A DNA stretch of 64,000 bases from an uncultured Bacilli bacterium. GTDB lineage: Bacteria > Bacillota_I > Bacilli_A > RF39 > UBA660. A program made the translations under genes and the position numbers. The stretch lies in NCBI GenBank assembly GCA_934096075.1, contig CAKOLN010000006.1:11919-75918 (forward strand). The letters run 5' to 3'. Positions 1-8,015 of the stretch are shown here, piece after piece. Numbering within the stretch: the stretch's first letter is position 1; each line of letters opens with the position of its first letter. The notes under the pieces are model-generated. The model was not told where the DNA came from. It ran no database searches and saw only the letters and a program-made list of their open reading frames with translations.

Positions 1-512
1 TTAGGATTATAATCAGTTGCTGTTGCAATAAATAAATCAGTGATTTTTTGGTATGCCATTCTTTCACTAACTCTAATTGTTTTGATACGTTCTAATAGTT
101 CATCAAAATATTTCGTATCATATTTATTTCCATTTATAAAACGTTCATCATTTAAAGCAAAACCTTTAGTCATATATTCTTTTAGTATTTTTGTTGCCCA
201 TATTCTAAATTCTGTTGCTTTTTTCGAATTTACTCTGTATCCTACTGCAATTATAGCATCTAAACTATAAATAGTTGTGTTATAGTTTTTTCCATCATCA
301 GCAGGTAACGAGCATTTCTCGGTAACTGATTTTTTATCTAACTCATTATCTTCAAATATATGTTTCAAGTGTAGGCTTATATTATCTGTAGAACATTCAA
401 AAACTTTTGACATACCTTTTTGTGATAGCCATAAAGTTTCATCTTTATAAATAGCATCTACTATAATATTACCTTCACTATTTTTATATATAATTAATTT
501 ATTATCTTCCAT
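1..512 (-). CDS. RhuM-like (virulence RhuM family) protein, C-terminus cut by window edge
   Basis: This reading frame starts at the ATG at 510-512, behind an AAAGGAAAGG ribosome binding site, and stays open to base 1. The visible 170 residues include MEDNKLIIYKNSEG at the N-terminus, ETLWLSQKGMSKVFECS, a KNYNTTIYSLDAIIAVGYRVNS block, and FRIWATKILKEYMTKGF. This is the arrangement of the RhuM/COG3943 family, in which a Bro/KilA-like DNA-binding region is followed by a conserved GYRVNS core. The biochemical role of the family is unsettled. Members are often found near restriction or phage genes, but none of those are visible here. The gene lies after the Nudix gene on the same strand. Confidence 0.8.
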   Translation of the reverse strand, partial: MEDNKLIIYKNSEGNIIVDAIYKDETLWLSQKGMSKVFECSTDNISLHLKHIFEDNELDKKSVTEKCSLPADDGKNYNTTIYSLDAIIAVGYRVNSKKATEFRIWATKILKEYMTKGFALNDERFINGNKYDTKYFDELLERIKTIRVSERMAYQKITDLFIATATDYNP

Positions 513-678
513 AAATAATTTCCTTTCCTTTAGTTTTTCATAATTCATACACTTATCAATTTATATTTGTTTTTATTTTCATTAAACATTCTTCTAAGTT
601 ATTTATTTGGATTTTATTATATTTTTCTTGATATAGCCAATCTAAATATCTTATTTTTTTCTTTTACTTAGTAAAAAA

Positions 679-1137
679 TCATCGTAACTTTTTTTCATTA
701 TCCACATCTATTACACTAAACTTTATATTTTTTTGATTATTTCTGATTGCCTCTACTTCAAAATCTATCATATCTTCAGGTAACTTATTTATATCACACC
801 AAACTAGTTCTTTACATTTATTAGGTTCATTTATTTTTATATTACCTTTATAATTTGATATTTCAAAATAAACATCATAATATGGTGATAATGATTTGTT
901 ACGTCTATTTACAACAAAGGTATCAACTATATCGTTTATCGATACTTCTATCCCTAATTCCTCTTTTGCTTCTCTAACAACTGCATCATAAGCATTCTCA
1001 TACTCATCTATGTGACCTGCAGGTAGAGCTAAAAATCCAGGCCATAACTTGGTACCTTGTCTTCTTTGTAATAAAATCATATTTTCTTTATTTTTAATAA
1101 TTAAATAAACTGATGATAAAAATTTTTCTTTGTCCAT
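679..1137 (-). CDS. Nudix hydrolase
   Basis: A 152-residue Nudix protein that should hydrolyse a nucleoside diphosphate linked to another group; the substrate cannot be read from sequence. A complete Nudix box is visible: Gly of GHIDEYE, then REAKEELGI, matching Gx5Ex7REUxEExGU. The upstream LPAGH and downstream VWCDINKLP segments also fit the fold. I place the start at ATG 1137 rather than an upstream in-frame ATG at 1149, because the GGAGGA ribosome binding site lies inside those first codons. A TTGACA/TAAAGT promoter sits just upstream. The frame ends right after an A7 run. Confidence 0.88.
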   Translation of the reverse strand: MDKEKFLSSVYLIIKNKENMILLQRRQGTKLWPGFLALPAGHIDEYENAYDAVVREAKEELGIEVSINDIVDTFVVNRRNKSLSPYYDVYFEISNYKGNIKINEPNKCKELVWCDINKLPEDMIDFEVEAIRNNQKNIKFSVIDVDNEKKLR

Positions 1138-1175
1138 ATATTCCTCCATTGTTAATAAAAAATCAACCTATATAC

Positions 1176-1204
1176 ACTTTAACATAAGTACATACGTTTG
1201 TCAA
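1176..1204 (-). promoter_or_regulatory. Sigma-A promoter of the Nudix gene
   Basis: On the minus strand, TTGACA (1199-1204) is separated by 17 bp from TAAAGT (1176-1181). It lies about 40 bp before the Nudix start. Confidence 0.7.
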
Positions 1205-1214
1205 TAAAATTATT

Positions 1215-1253
1215 AAACAAAAAATAAAATATAGAACTTTTAAATTCTATATT
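1215..1253 (-). terminator. Intrinsic terminator downstream of lepB
   Basis: The inverted repeat AATATAGAA/TTCTATATT (1228-1253) is followed on the minus strand by a T-rich tract. It is the likely end of the signal peptidase transcript. The 118 bp between it and the lepB stop hold no recognisable gene. Confidence 0.6.
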
Positions 1254-1371
1254 ATTAATCTTTCAAACAAGTACCACTATTTAATTTAAAAATCAATTCC
1301 AAGTATGCCAAAATTCTATTGACTTTGAATTAATCATACAAATTTATGTTCATTCATAATACTCACCTGTT

Positions 1372-1857
1372 TTATATAATTTTTCCAAATCTCTTAAAAG
1401 GAAATAACACTAAATCAACTTTACCCTTAATCTGTTCTTTTTTTATTGGTCCTATATACCTAGAATCTTTAGAAATCATTCTATTATCACCTAAAACTAT
1501 ATATTCATCTTTTCCACTTATAAGTTCAAAATCATTTGTTTCTTGAAATTCAATTGGTGTATCAACTAATTTATCATTTATATATAATTTATTATTCTTA
1601 TAGGTTACTTTTTCATTAGGTAGACCTATAACTCTTTTAATTATAGTAGTATCTTCAGTTTTAACTACTACTATATCATATCTATTTACACCTTTCTTTA
1701 AAGCAATTTTATTAACTATAACTAAATCTTTATCATGAAGTGTACTTAACATAGAATCTCCATTAACAAGTCCTGGAGTAACTAAAAATGTTCTAACTAA
1801 AACTACTACAACTATTATAATGATATAACTCAAATACTCTTTAACAATTTTTTTCAT
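1372..1857 (-). CDS. lepB: Signal peptidase I
   Basis: A type I signal peptidase of 161 residues that removes signal peptides from exported proteins at the outer face of the membrane. One N-terminal membrane anchor (about residues 8-25) precedes the catalytic Ser in NGDSML, the general-base Lys in TTIIKRVIGLP, and the conserved box YIVLGDNRMISKDSRYIGPI. The start is ATG 1857, behind GGTGATGAA; an in-frame ATG 24 codons upstream lacks a ribosome binding site and adds an implausible extension. It is a bacterial P-type enzyme with the Ser/Lys dyad, not a SipW/ER-type enzyme, although surface proteins elsewhere in the window carry SipW-like signal peptides. Confidence 0.95.
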   Translation of the reverse strand: MKKIVKEYLSYIIIIVVVVLVRTFLVTPGLVNGDSMLSTLHDKDLVIVNKIALKKGVNRYDIVVVKTEDTTIIKRVIGLPNEKVTYKNNKLYINDKLVDTPIEFQETNDFELISGKDEYIVLGDNRMISKDSRYIGPIKKEQIKGKVDLVLFPFKRFGKII

Positions 1858-1968
1858 TTCATCACCAATCTTTAAATAATTTATACAACATAAATAAATT
1901 ATATTATAAGCACATATGTTTTTCAACACGTTTTCGTTATTTTAATTAAAAAGAAATCAGGTTTAATC

Positions 1969-2307
1969 CTAATTTCTTTCTTTAATCTTGAATGTTCCTT
2001 TAAGTCCTGATAAGAAGTTAAGTTTAGCTCTTCTAACTTTACCTTTTTTAATTACAGTAATTTTATCAATTAATGGACTATTTACTGGGAATACTCTGTT
2101 GATTCCAACATTACCAGATTTCTTTCTAACTGTAAATGTTTCTGAAACACTTCCACCTTTTCTAGATGTAACAACACCTTCATAAGATTGAATTCTTTCT
2201 CTTTTACCTTCAACAATCTTAACATCAACTCTAACAGTATCTCCTACTCTAAATTCAGGTACATTAGGATTGATTTGTTTCTTGTTAATCTTATCAATTA
2301 GATTCAT
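1969..2307 (-). CDS. rplS: Large ribosomal subunit protein bL19
   Basis: A full-length 112-residue L19, a protein at the 30S/50S interface. Recognisable blocks are PEFRVGDTVRVDVKI, ERIQSYEGVV, the basic GGSVSETFTVRK segment and NRVFPVNSPLIDKI. The start has an AAAGGAG site eight bases upstream. It has its own promoter at 2374-2402 and appears monocistronic; the trmD/rimM partners common in other bacteria are absent here. Confidence 0.97.
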   Translation of the reverse strand: MNLIDKINKKQINPNVPEFRVGDTVRVDVKIVEGKRERIQSYEGVVTSRKGGSVSETFTVRKKSGNVGINRVFPVNSPLIDKITVIKKGKVRRAKLNFLSGLKGTFKIKERN

Positions 2308-2373
2308 AATATCTCTCCTTTACATTGCTTTATTTAATCATACATAATATAATGCATCGGATTAAGCAAATAT

Positions 2374-2402
2374 AATATAGCACAAACTAAGGAAATAAGC
2401 AA
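2374..2402 (-). promoter_or_regulatory. Promoter of rplS
   Basis: On the minus strand, TTGCTT (2397-2402), a 17-bp spacer and TATATT (2374-2379). The roughly 65-nt 5' leader contains short inverted repeats that could fold, but I cannot assign it to a known L19 leader class. Confidence 0.6.
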
Positions 2403-2408
2403 GAAAAA

Positions 2409-3260
2409 TCAACTAAAATCTTCTCCGAAAGCGTTTGTTAGTTCCTTCTTTAACAATTTGCTTTCATTTAATATAATTGCATACAATAAATAATCTTCCC
2501 AAATAATTATTTCTCTTAGGCTCTTATCATCAAAATTGCCAAAATCTCTAATAAATTTCTTTAAACCATTTAACTTCATATAAATTTCTTTACCATCTTC
2601 TGTTTTAATATAGACAACTTTATCATTAATATAAACTGAAAGCATTAATAACATCGTAGTAATAAGCATCATACCAAAACAAAAAGCAATATAACTAGAT
2701 GCATTAGTACTCCATATATATTTAAGGTAAACAAACCAATAAATCAAGTTAAAAAAGAAAACAATAATGTTTATTATATTAAGTGATTTGCTGAAAAATT
2801 TATATGTTTTAATAAGATTTTTTTCTTTTAAAGATGATTCAATTGATTCTATATATAATTTATTAAAGTACTTAGTTCCAATAAACTTATAACTTTCAAT
2901 TATGAACTTTTCACTTTTTCTTAAATTAGTATCATCTATAATATTAATATTTTTATTTACTATTTCTATCTTTTTATTTAATTTTAAATATTCTATCTCT
3001 GCCATGACAATTGAATTAATATTTTTCTTTTCATTAAAAATATAACCTAGTTCTCCTATAGAACATTCCTTAATAATATCCCTAAAATATACAAATTTTT
3101 CTTTATCATCTCTAGTTATTTTATAATACTTTCTTGAATCAAAATATCTTCTAATGCAAAATATTAAAAACTTTAGAAGGTATGAAATAAAAATTAATAT
3201 TTGTAGACTAAAAAATAAATACACATATTCTTTCTTTATAAAAATCACATCCTTTATCAT
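2409..3260 (-). CDS. Membrane protein, DUF2207-like C-terminal part
   Basis: A 283-residue membrane protein with one N-terminal helix (about residues 10-33), a soluble segment, and two helices near residues 165-215. The soluble segment around residues 55-100 has a SIGELGYIFNEKKNINSIVMA stretch followed by YLKLNKKIEI. This resembles the cytoplasmic part of DUF2207 proteins, where a winged-helix-like region follows the membrane domain. The large extracytoplasmic N-terminal domain of DUF2207 is missing, so it may be a truncated relative. The annotated ATG has a TATAAT hexamer only a few bases upstream and no clear ribosome binding site. A leaderless start or an internal GTG is possible. Confidence 0.55.
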   Translation of the reverse strand: MIKDVIFIKKEYVYLFFSLQILIFISYLLKFLIFCIRRYFDSRKYYKITRDDKEKFVYFRDIIKECSIGELGYIFNEKKNINSIVMAEIEYLKLNKKIEIVNKNINIIDDTNLRKSEKFIIESYKFIGTKYFNKLYIESIESSLKEKNLIKTYKFFSKSLNIINIIVFFFNLIYWFVYLKYIWSTNASSYIAFCFGMMLITTMLLMLSVYINDKVVYIKTEDGKEIYMKLNGLKKFIRDFGNFDDKSLREIIIWEDYLLYAIILNESKLLKKELTNAFGEDFS

Positions 3261-3293
3261 ATAAATTATAACATTTTAAAATGATTCTATAAA

Positions 3294-3322
3294 GAAAAAA
3301 TTGAATAAATTTACTTATTCAA
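3294..3322 (-). terminator. Terminator of the hrcA-grpE-dnaK-dnaJ operon
   Basis: TTGAATAA/TTTATTCAA hairpin followed by T6 on the minus strand. The dnaJ stop codon lies inside the stem, a compaction repeated at several genes in this window. Confidence 0.8.
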
Positions 3323-4474
3323 CTTTTCAAACTTTCTAAATGCTTCATTGTCATCTAATTCAGTATTAGCTAATTCTTTAAATAAGTCTTTTTGTGTTCT
3401 ATTAAGCTTATTAGGTAATACTAATTTAAGTGTTATATATAAGTCACCTATTTTACCAGTATGTACATCAGCAATTCCTTTTCCTCTTACACGTAAGATT
3501 TCTCCAGGTTGACTACCATCACTTATCTTAAGTTCAATAGGACCATATAAAGTATTAATTTCTTTATTAGCACCTAATACTAAATCAGTAATAGTAACAG
3601 GTAATTCCATATATAAATCACTTGATTTTCTAGTATATAAAGGATGTGGACTAACTACAAACTCAATATATAAGTCTCCATTCTCTCCACCATTAACACC
3701 AGCTTCACCTTTTCCACTTAATCTAATTTGTTCACCAGTATTAATTCCTTTAGGAACTTCAATTTCATAAGTTTTTCTTTGTTTAATTTTACCTTTACCA
3801 CGGCAATCAGAACATGTTTTATCATAAATCACTCCAGATCCACCACATTCTTTACATGTAACTTTAGTTTGAATTCTACCTAATATAGTAGCTACTTCTC
3901 CAATTATACTACCTCTTCCATTACATGTAGGACAAGTTTTTTCACCAAGTCCACCTTTACCATGACAGGTTTCACAATTACTTACTACATCTATAGAAAC
4001 AGTCTTTTTAGCACCAAATACTGCATCCATAAAATCTATTTTTAAAGTATATACTAAGTCATTACCCCTTTTAGTACGATTCTTTTTGCTTCCAAATCCA
4101 CCACTAAATGAAGAATATTCATCTCTTCCGAAGAATCTATCAAAAATACTTTCCATATCTTCTTCACTAAAGTTTCCTTGAAATCCAGAGAATCCACCAA
4201 AGCCATTACTAAATCCAGAAAATCCTCCAGCACCACCACCAGCACCATTAGAAAATGCAGCATGGCCAAATCTATCATATTTTGCTCTTTCTTCTTTATT
4301 ACTCAAAACAGAATATGCTTCTTGTGCTTCCTTAAACTTTTCTGGTCCATCAGGATCTTTACATATATCAGGATGATATTTCTTAGCTAAACGTCTAAAA
4401 GCACTTTTTATTTCGTCTTCACTAGCATCTTTAGATACACCTAATACCTCATAATAATCTCTTTTGTCTTTCAT
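3311..4474 (-). CDS. dnaJ: Chaperone DnaJ
   Basis: A type I Hsp40 of 387 residues that delivers substrates to DnaK and stimulates its ATPase. Domains in order: J-domain with HPD (residues about 5-70), a Gly/Phe-rich linker (about 75-125), four CxxCxGxG zinc repeats (CETCHGKG, CPTCNGRG, CKECGGSG, CSDCRGKG), and the two C-terminal beta domains with the final helix. The ribosome binding site is TAGGAGGA. It is the last gene of the heat-shock operon and sits behind a hairpin that may reduce transcription relative to dnaK. Confidence 0.98.
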   Translation of the reverse strand: MKDKRDYYEVLGVSKDASEDEIKSAFRRLAKKYHPDICKDPDGPEKFKEAQEAYSVLSNKEERAKYDRFGHAAFSNGAGGGAGGFSGFSNGFGGFSGFQGNFSEEDMESIFDRFFGRDEYSSFSGGFGSKKNRTKRGNDLVYTLKIDFMDAVFGAKKTVSIDVVSNCETCHGKGGLGEKTCPTCNGRGSIIGEVATILGRIQTKVTCKECGGSGVIYDKTCSDCRGKGKIKQRKTYEIEVPKGINTGEQIRLSGKGEAGVNGGENGDLYIEFVVSPHPLYTRKSSDLYMELPVTITDLVLGANKEINTLYGPIELKISDGSQPGEILRVRGKGIADVHTGKIGDLYITLKLVLPNKLNRTQKDLFKELANTELDDNEAFRKFEKLNK

Positions 4475-4492
4475 ACATCCTCCTAAAGAGTA

Positions 4493-4515
4493 TAAAAGGC
4501 GAATTAACGCCTTTT
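4493..4515 (-). terminator. Hairpin between dnaK and dnaJ
   Basis: AAAAGGCG (4494-4501) and CGCCTTTT (4508-4515) form an eight-base-pair stem followed by a short T tract. It is probably a partial terminator or mRNA stabiliser that sets the DnaK:DnaJ ratio. Confidence 0.65.
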
Positions 4516-4516
4516 A

Positions 4517-6340
4517 TTATTTTTCTTCATAATTAGCTTCTTTTACTCCATCATTAGATGATTCAGTATTTTCACTATTATTATTTGCTTGTTGAGCTTG
4601 ACTAGCTTTAGCTGCTTCTTCGTAAACTCTAGCACTTAAAGCCATTGCTTTTTCACTAAGTTTATCTTTAGATGCTTTTATTGCTTCAATGTCACTACCT
4701 TCCATTGCTTTCTTAGCATTATCTATTAATTCGTTAATTTCTTTCTTTTCATCTTCAGTTACTTTGTCACCTAAATCTTTAATGGCTTTTTCACTTGTGA
4801 AAATCATTTGCTCAGTTTCATTTTTAACTTCTGCTTCTTCTTTTCTCTTAGCATCTGCTTCTTTATTAGCTTCTGCTTCTTTCATCATTTTATCTATTTC
4901 AGCATCAGTAAGGTTAGTACTAGATGTAATAGTTATCTTTTGTTCTTTATTAGTACCTAAATCTTTAGCTTTAACATTAACTATACCATTAGCATCTATA
5001 TCAAATGATACTTCAATTTGTGGTACTCCTCTTGGTGCTGGTGGAATATCTGAAAGTTGGAATCTTCCAAGAGTTTTATTATCAGCAGCCATTGGTCTTT
5101 CACCTTGTAAGATATGAATATCTACAGCTGGTTGATTATCTACAGCAGTACTAAATACTTGACTCTTAGTTGTAGGAATTGTAGTATTTCTTGGAATTAA
5201 TACTGTCATAACATTACCTAATGTTTCAATACCTAAACTTAATGGTGTAACATCAAGAAGTACTAAATCATCAACTTCACCAGTAAGTACTCCACCTTGA
5301 ATAGCAGCACCCATAGCAACTACTTCATCAGGGTTAACTTCTTTACTTGGTTCTTTACCAGTTTCACGTTTAACAAGTTCTTGAACACATGGAATACGAG
5401 TAGATCCACCTACAAGTAATACTTTATCTAAATCACTTGCATTTAAATTTGCTTCTTTTAATGCATCTTTAACTTGTTTAGTAGTACTTTCTACTAAATC
5501 ACTAATTAATTCTTCAAATTTAGCTCTTGTAATAGATTTTTCTAAGTGTAATGGACCATTACTTCCTTGAGTTATGAATGGTAAACTAATATTAGTTGTA
5601 ACTGCACTTGATAAATCTTTTTTAGCTTTTTCAGCAGCATCTTTTAATCTTTGAAGTGCAAGTTTATCTTGACTTAAATCAATACCATTCTCTTTCTTAA
5701 ATTCACTTACTAAGTAATCTATTAATCTTTGATCGAAATCATCTCCACCTAGTTTATTATTACCTGCTGTAGCAAGTACTTCATATACTCCATCACCTAT
5801 TTCTAGAACAGATACATCGAATGTACCACCACCTAAGTCATAAACTAAGATTTTTTGATTCTTATCTTGTTTATCAATACCATATGCAATAGCGGCTGCA
5901 GTAGGTTCATTTATAATTCTTTCTACTTCTAGTCCAGCTACTTTACCAGCATCTTTAGTTGCTTGTCTTTGTGCATCATTAAAATATGCTGGAACTGTTA
6001 TAACTGCTTTAGTTACTTTATCATTTAAGTATGCCTCTGCATCTTTCTTTAATTTCATTAATATTTGTGCACTTACTTCTACTGAAGTAACATCTTTTCC
6101 ATTTACATGGAATTTATGATCAGTACCTATATATCTTTTATTACTTCTAACTACATCACTACTTGTAATAGCTTCGTTTTTAGCAACTGTACCAACCTTA
6201 ATTTCACCATTTTTATAACTAACAACACTTGGAGTAGTACGTTCTCCTTCAGCATTAGTTATAACACTTGGTTTACCTCCTTCTAATACTGCGACACAAC
6301 TATTTGTTGTACCTAAGTCTATACCTATTATTTTACTCAT
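4517..6340 (-). CDS. dnaK: Chaperone DnaK (Hsp70)
   Basis: An Hsp70 of 607 residues. The nucleotide-binding domain begins GIDLGTTNSCVAVLEGG and contains the phosphate-2 loop VYDLGGGTFDVSVLEI and the adenosine motif LLVGGSTRIP. The linker DDLVLLDVTPLSLGIET leads to the substrate-binding domain and a lid ending in an Asn/Ser/Glu-rich tail. The start is ATG 6340, behind GGAAAGGTG; an in-frame GTG three codons upstream is part of that site. It works with DnaJ and GrpE from the same operon and is under HrcA control. Confidence 0.98.
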   Translation of the reverse strand: MSKIIGIDLGTTNSCVAVLEGGKPSVITNAEGERTTPSVVSYKNGEIKVGTVAKNEAITSSDVVRSNKRYIGTDHKFHVNGKDVTSVEVSAQILMKLKKDAEAYLNDKVTKAVITVPAYFNDAQRQATKDAGKVAGLEVERIINEPTAAAIAYGIDKQDKNQKILVYDLGGGTFDVSVLEIGDGVYEVLATAGNNKLGGDDFDQRLIDYLVSEFKKENGIDLSQDKLALQRLKDAAEKAKKDLSSAVTTNISLPFITQGSNGPLHLEKSITRAKFEELISDLVESTTKQVKDALKEANLNASDLDKVLLVGGSTRIPCVQELVKRETGKEPSKEVNPDEVVAMGAAIQGGVLTGEVDDLVLLDVTPLSLGIETLGNVMTVLIPRNTTIPTTKSQVFSTAVDNQPAVDIHILQGERPMAADNKTLGRFQLSDIPPAPRGVPQIEVSFDIDANGIVNVKAKDLGTNKEQKITITSSTNLTDAEIDKMMKEAEANKEADAKRKEEAEVKNETEQMIFTSEKAIKDLGDKVTEDEKKEINELIDNAKKAMEGSDIEAIKASKDKLSEKAMALSARVYEEAAKASQAQQANNNSENTESSNDGVKEANYEEK

Positions 6341-6362
6341 ATTTATCACCTTTCCTTATTTA

Positions 6363-6878
6363 TTATTTATTTACTTTAACCATTGCTGGTCTAATTAATT
6401 TTCCTTTATAAGTATAACCTTTCTTTAGTACTTCAAGTACTACATTTTCAGGTTTACTATCATCATGCTCAGTTAAAACTGCTTCTGAAGTAGTTGGATC
6501 AAATTCTTTTCCTTCAATATCTAACACTTTAACATCCATCTCATCAAGCATTCCAAGAAGTCTAGTATAAATCATTTTGAAACCTTTTAAAAACAAACTA
6601 ACTTCATCAGATAAATCATTATCATCCATAAGTATTGCTCTTTCAAAGTCATCTGTTACATCAAGTATTTTCTTAATTATACCTTCTCCTTCATATTTAA
6701 TAAGTTCTGATTTTTCATTATCAGTTCTTGTTCTATAATTAATGAATTCAGCTTGTAATCTTTTATTCTTATCTTCTAAAAGACCAATCTTTTCATTTAA
6801 TTCTTCAATTAATTTTTCATTCTTATTTTCTTTTTTCGGTTTTTTAGTTTCTTTAACTTCTGATTCTTTATTCATCAT
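6363..6878 (-). CDS. grpE: Nucleotide exchange factor GrpE
   Basis: A 171-residue GrpE that releases ADP from DnaK. A charged N-terminus and long coiled coil (about residues 10-70) lead into NYRTRTDNEKSELIKYEGEGIIKKIL and the C-terminal beta domain with VLKKGYTYKGKLIRPAMVKV. The gene overlaps the end of hrcA. Two adjacent ATG codons are possible starts; the second (6875) is better spaced from GGCGG. Confidence 0.97.
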   Translation of the reverse strand: MMNKESEVKETKKPKKENKNEKLIEELNEKIGLLEDKNKRLQAEFINYRTRTDNEKSELIKYEGEGIIKKILDVTDDFERAILMDDNDLSDEVSLFLKGFKMIYTRLLGMLDEMDVKVLDIEGKEFDPTTSEAVLTEHDDSKPENVVLEVLKKGYTYKGKLIRPAMVKVNK

Positions 6879-7875
6879 TACCGCCTTTCTTATTAATCTC
6901 GCCTTTAATGTACTCTAGCATATTGAGTACTCTTTCATAATCCATTCTTTTAGGACCAATAATGGCGATTGTACCAACTTTGCCACCTGCTTCATACTTA
7001 GTTTTAATAACTGTTACATTATCATCAAGCTCACTTTCTACACCAATATATACTTTAACCTCATCATCAGTTTCTTCAATTTTACTCACTAATTCTTTAC
7101 TTTCAAATTTACTTATAATGTTTTTAACACTATCAACTGTATTGAATTCTGGTTGTTTTAATATATTAGCTTTTCCTTCAAAATGAACATCTCTATTATT
7201 TTGAAATGAACTTAATGCCTCATAGAAAGCATTATATAAAACTTCATAATCTTTAACATAGTTTCCAATTATAGGTTTTATCTCAAATTCAAGTTTACTA
7301 GGTACTTCATTAATAGGAGTATGTCTTAGCATTTTATTTAATAGTTCAGCTGTTTTAGACACTTCTTTCATATCAATAGTATTAGGTATATTAATACTTT
7401 TATTTTCTACGTGTCCTTTATCAGTAACGACTATTGCTACTACATTTCCATCACTAATTGGTATAATTTCTACCTTTTCAAGTAAGTTCTCATTAGAAGT
7501 ACTACCTAATATTACAGATGTATAATTAGTAATATCACTTACTATTTCCAAACTTTTTAAAATTGCATCATTTAGATTTAATTCATTATTTGAAAATATA
7601 GTTTGTAACTTAAGCATATCTTCTCCACTTATCTTTTTAGGTTCCATTAAATTATCTACATAATATCTGTACCCTAAACTTGACGGTACTCTTCCAGAAG
7701 ATATATGTTGTTTTTCCAAGTATCCAAGTTCTTCTAACAAACTCATATCATTTCTTATAGTTGCACTTGAAACTTTGAACTTTTTACATAAGTGTTTACT
7801 TCCGACTGGACGTGCTGTACTTATGTATTCTTCAACAATAGCTTTCATAAGTTCTTTTTGTCTTGTTCCTAACAT
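6868..7875 (-). CDS. hrcA: Heat-inducible transcription repressor HrcA
   Basis: A 335-residue repressor that binds CIRCE and controls class I heat-shock genes. The winged helix includes PVGSKHLCKKF and SSATIRNDMSLLEELGYL; the C-terminal IDD-like and GAF-like regions follow, ending with VGTIAIIGPKRMDYERV. I place the start at ATG 7875, behind GGAGGA, not at upstream ATGs that lie within the operator. As first gene of the operon it is autoregulated through the CIRCE-like repeats. Confidence 0.97.
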   Translation of the reverse strand: MLGTRQKELMKAIVEEYISTARPVGSKHLCKKFKVSSATIRNDMSLLEELGYLEKQHISSGRVPSSLGYRYYVDNLMEPKKISGEDMLKLQTIFSNNELNLNDAILKSLEIVSDITNYTSVILGSTSNENLLEKVEIIPISDGNVVAIVVTDKGHVENKSINIPNTIDMKEVSKTAELLNKMLRHTPINEVPSKLEFEIKPIIGNYVKDYEVLYNAFYEALSSFQNNRDVHFEGKANILKQPEFNTVDSVKNIISKFESKELVSKIEETDDEVKVYIGVESELDDNVTVIKTKYEAGGKVGTIAIIGPKRMDYERVLNMLEYIKGEINKKGGNDE

Positions 7876-7886
7876 ATTTCCTCCAA

Positions 7887-7912
7887 TTAGCACTCTCATA
7901 CCCAAGTGCTAA
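7887..7912 (-). promoter_or_regulatory. CIRCE-like operator, downstream copy
   Basis: TTAGCACTC (7887-7895) and AAGTGCTAA (7904-7912) form an inverted repeat with an 8-nt spacer; one arm position differs from the TTAGCACTC-N9-GAGTGCTAA consensus. It lies between the promoter and the hrcA start. Confidence 0.85.
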
Positions 7913-7916
7913 ATAC

Positions 7917-7945
7917 ATTATAGTACTACTTATTAGCAAAGTCAA
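7917..7945 (-). promoter_or_regulatory. Sigma-A promoter of the heat-shock operon
   Basis: On the minus strand, TTGACT (7940-7945), a 17-bp spacer and a perfect TATAAT (7917-7922). It sits between two CIRCE-type repeats, and the -35 hexamer overlaps the upstream one. Confidence 0.9.
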
Positions 7946-7959
7946 TAGATGAGTGCTAA
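7933..7959 (-). promoter_or_regulatory. CIRCE-like operator, upstream copy
   Basis: A perfect GAGTGCTAA arm (7951-7959) is paired across a 9-nt spacer with a degenerate arm TTAGCAAAG (7933-7941). The degenerate arm overlaps the -35 hexamer, so HrcA bound here would directly occlude RNA polymerase. Confidence 0.75.
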
Positions 7960-7961
7960 CT

Positions 7962-8009
7962 TTTTTACAAAATTTAAGTACAAAATTATTATAAAACTTT
8001 GTACTTAAA
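7962..8009 (-). terminator. Terminator of ileS
   Basis: TTTAAGTACAAA (7973-7984) and TTTGTACTTAAA (7998-8009) form a twelve-base-pair stem followed on the minus strand by T-rich sequence. It insulates ileS from the heat-shock promoter. Confidence 0.8.
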
Positions 8010-8015
8010 CTACAC

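Noticed and set aside
651..700. Possible frameshift at the A7 run near the end of the Nudix gene, with a shifted frame adding about 14 residues
   Set aside because: The core Nudix domain is complete, the added residues match nothing I recognise, and the further downstream open stretch needs a second frame change.
2303..2396. Known L19 leader riboregulator before rplS
   Set aside because: Short inverted repeats exist, but I could not match the conserved leader structure.
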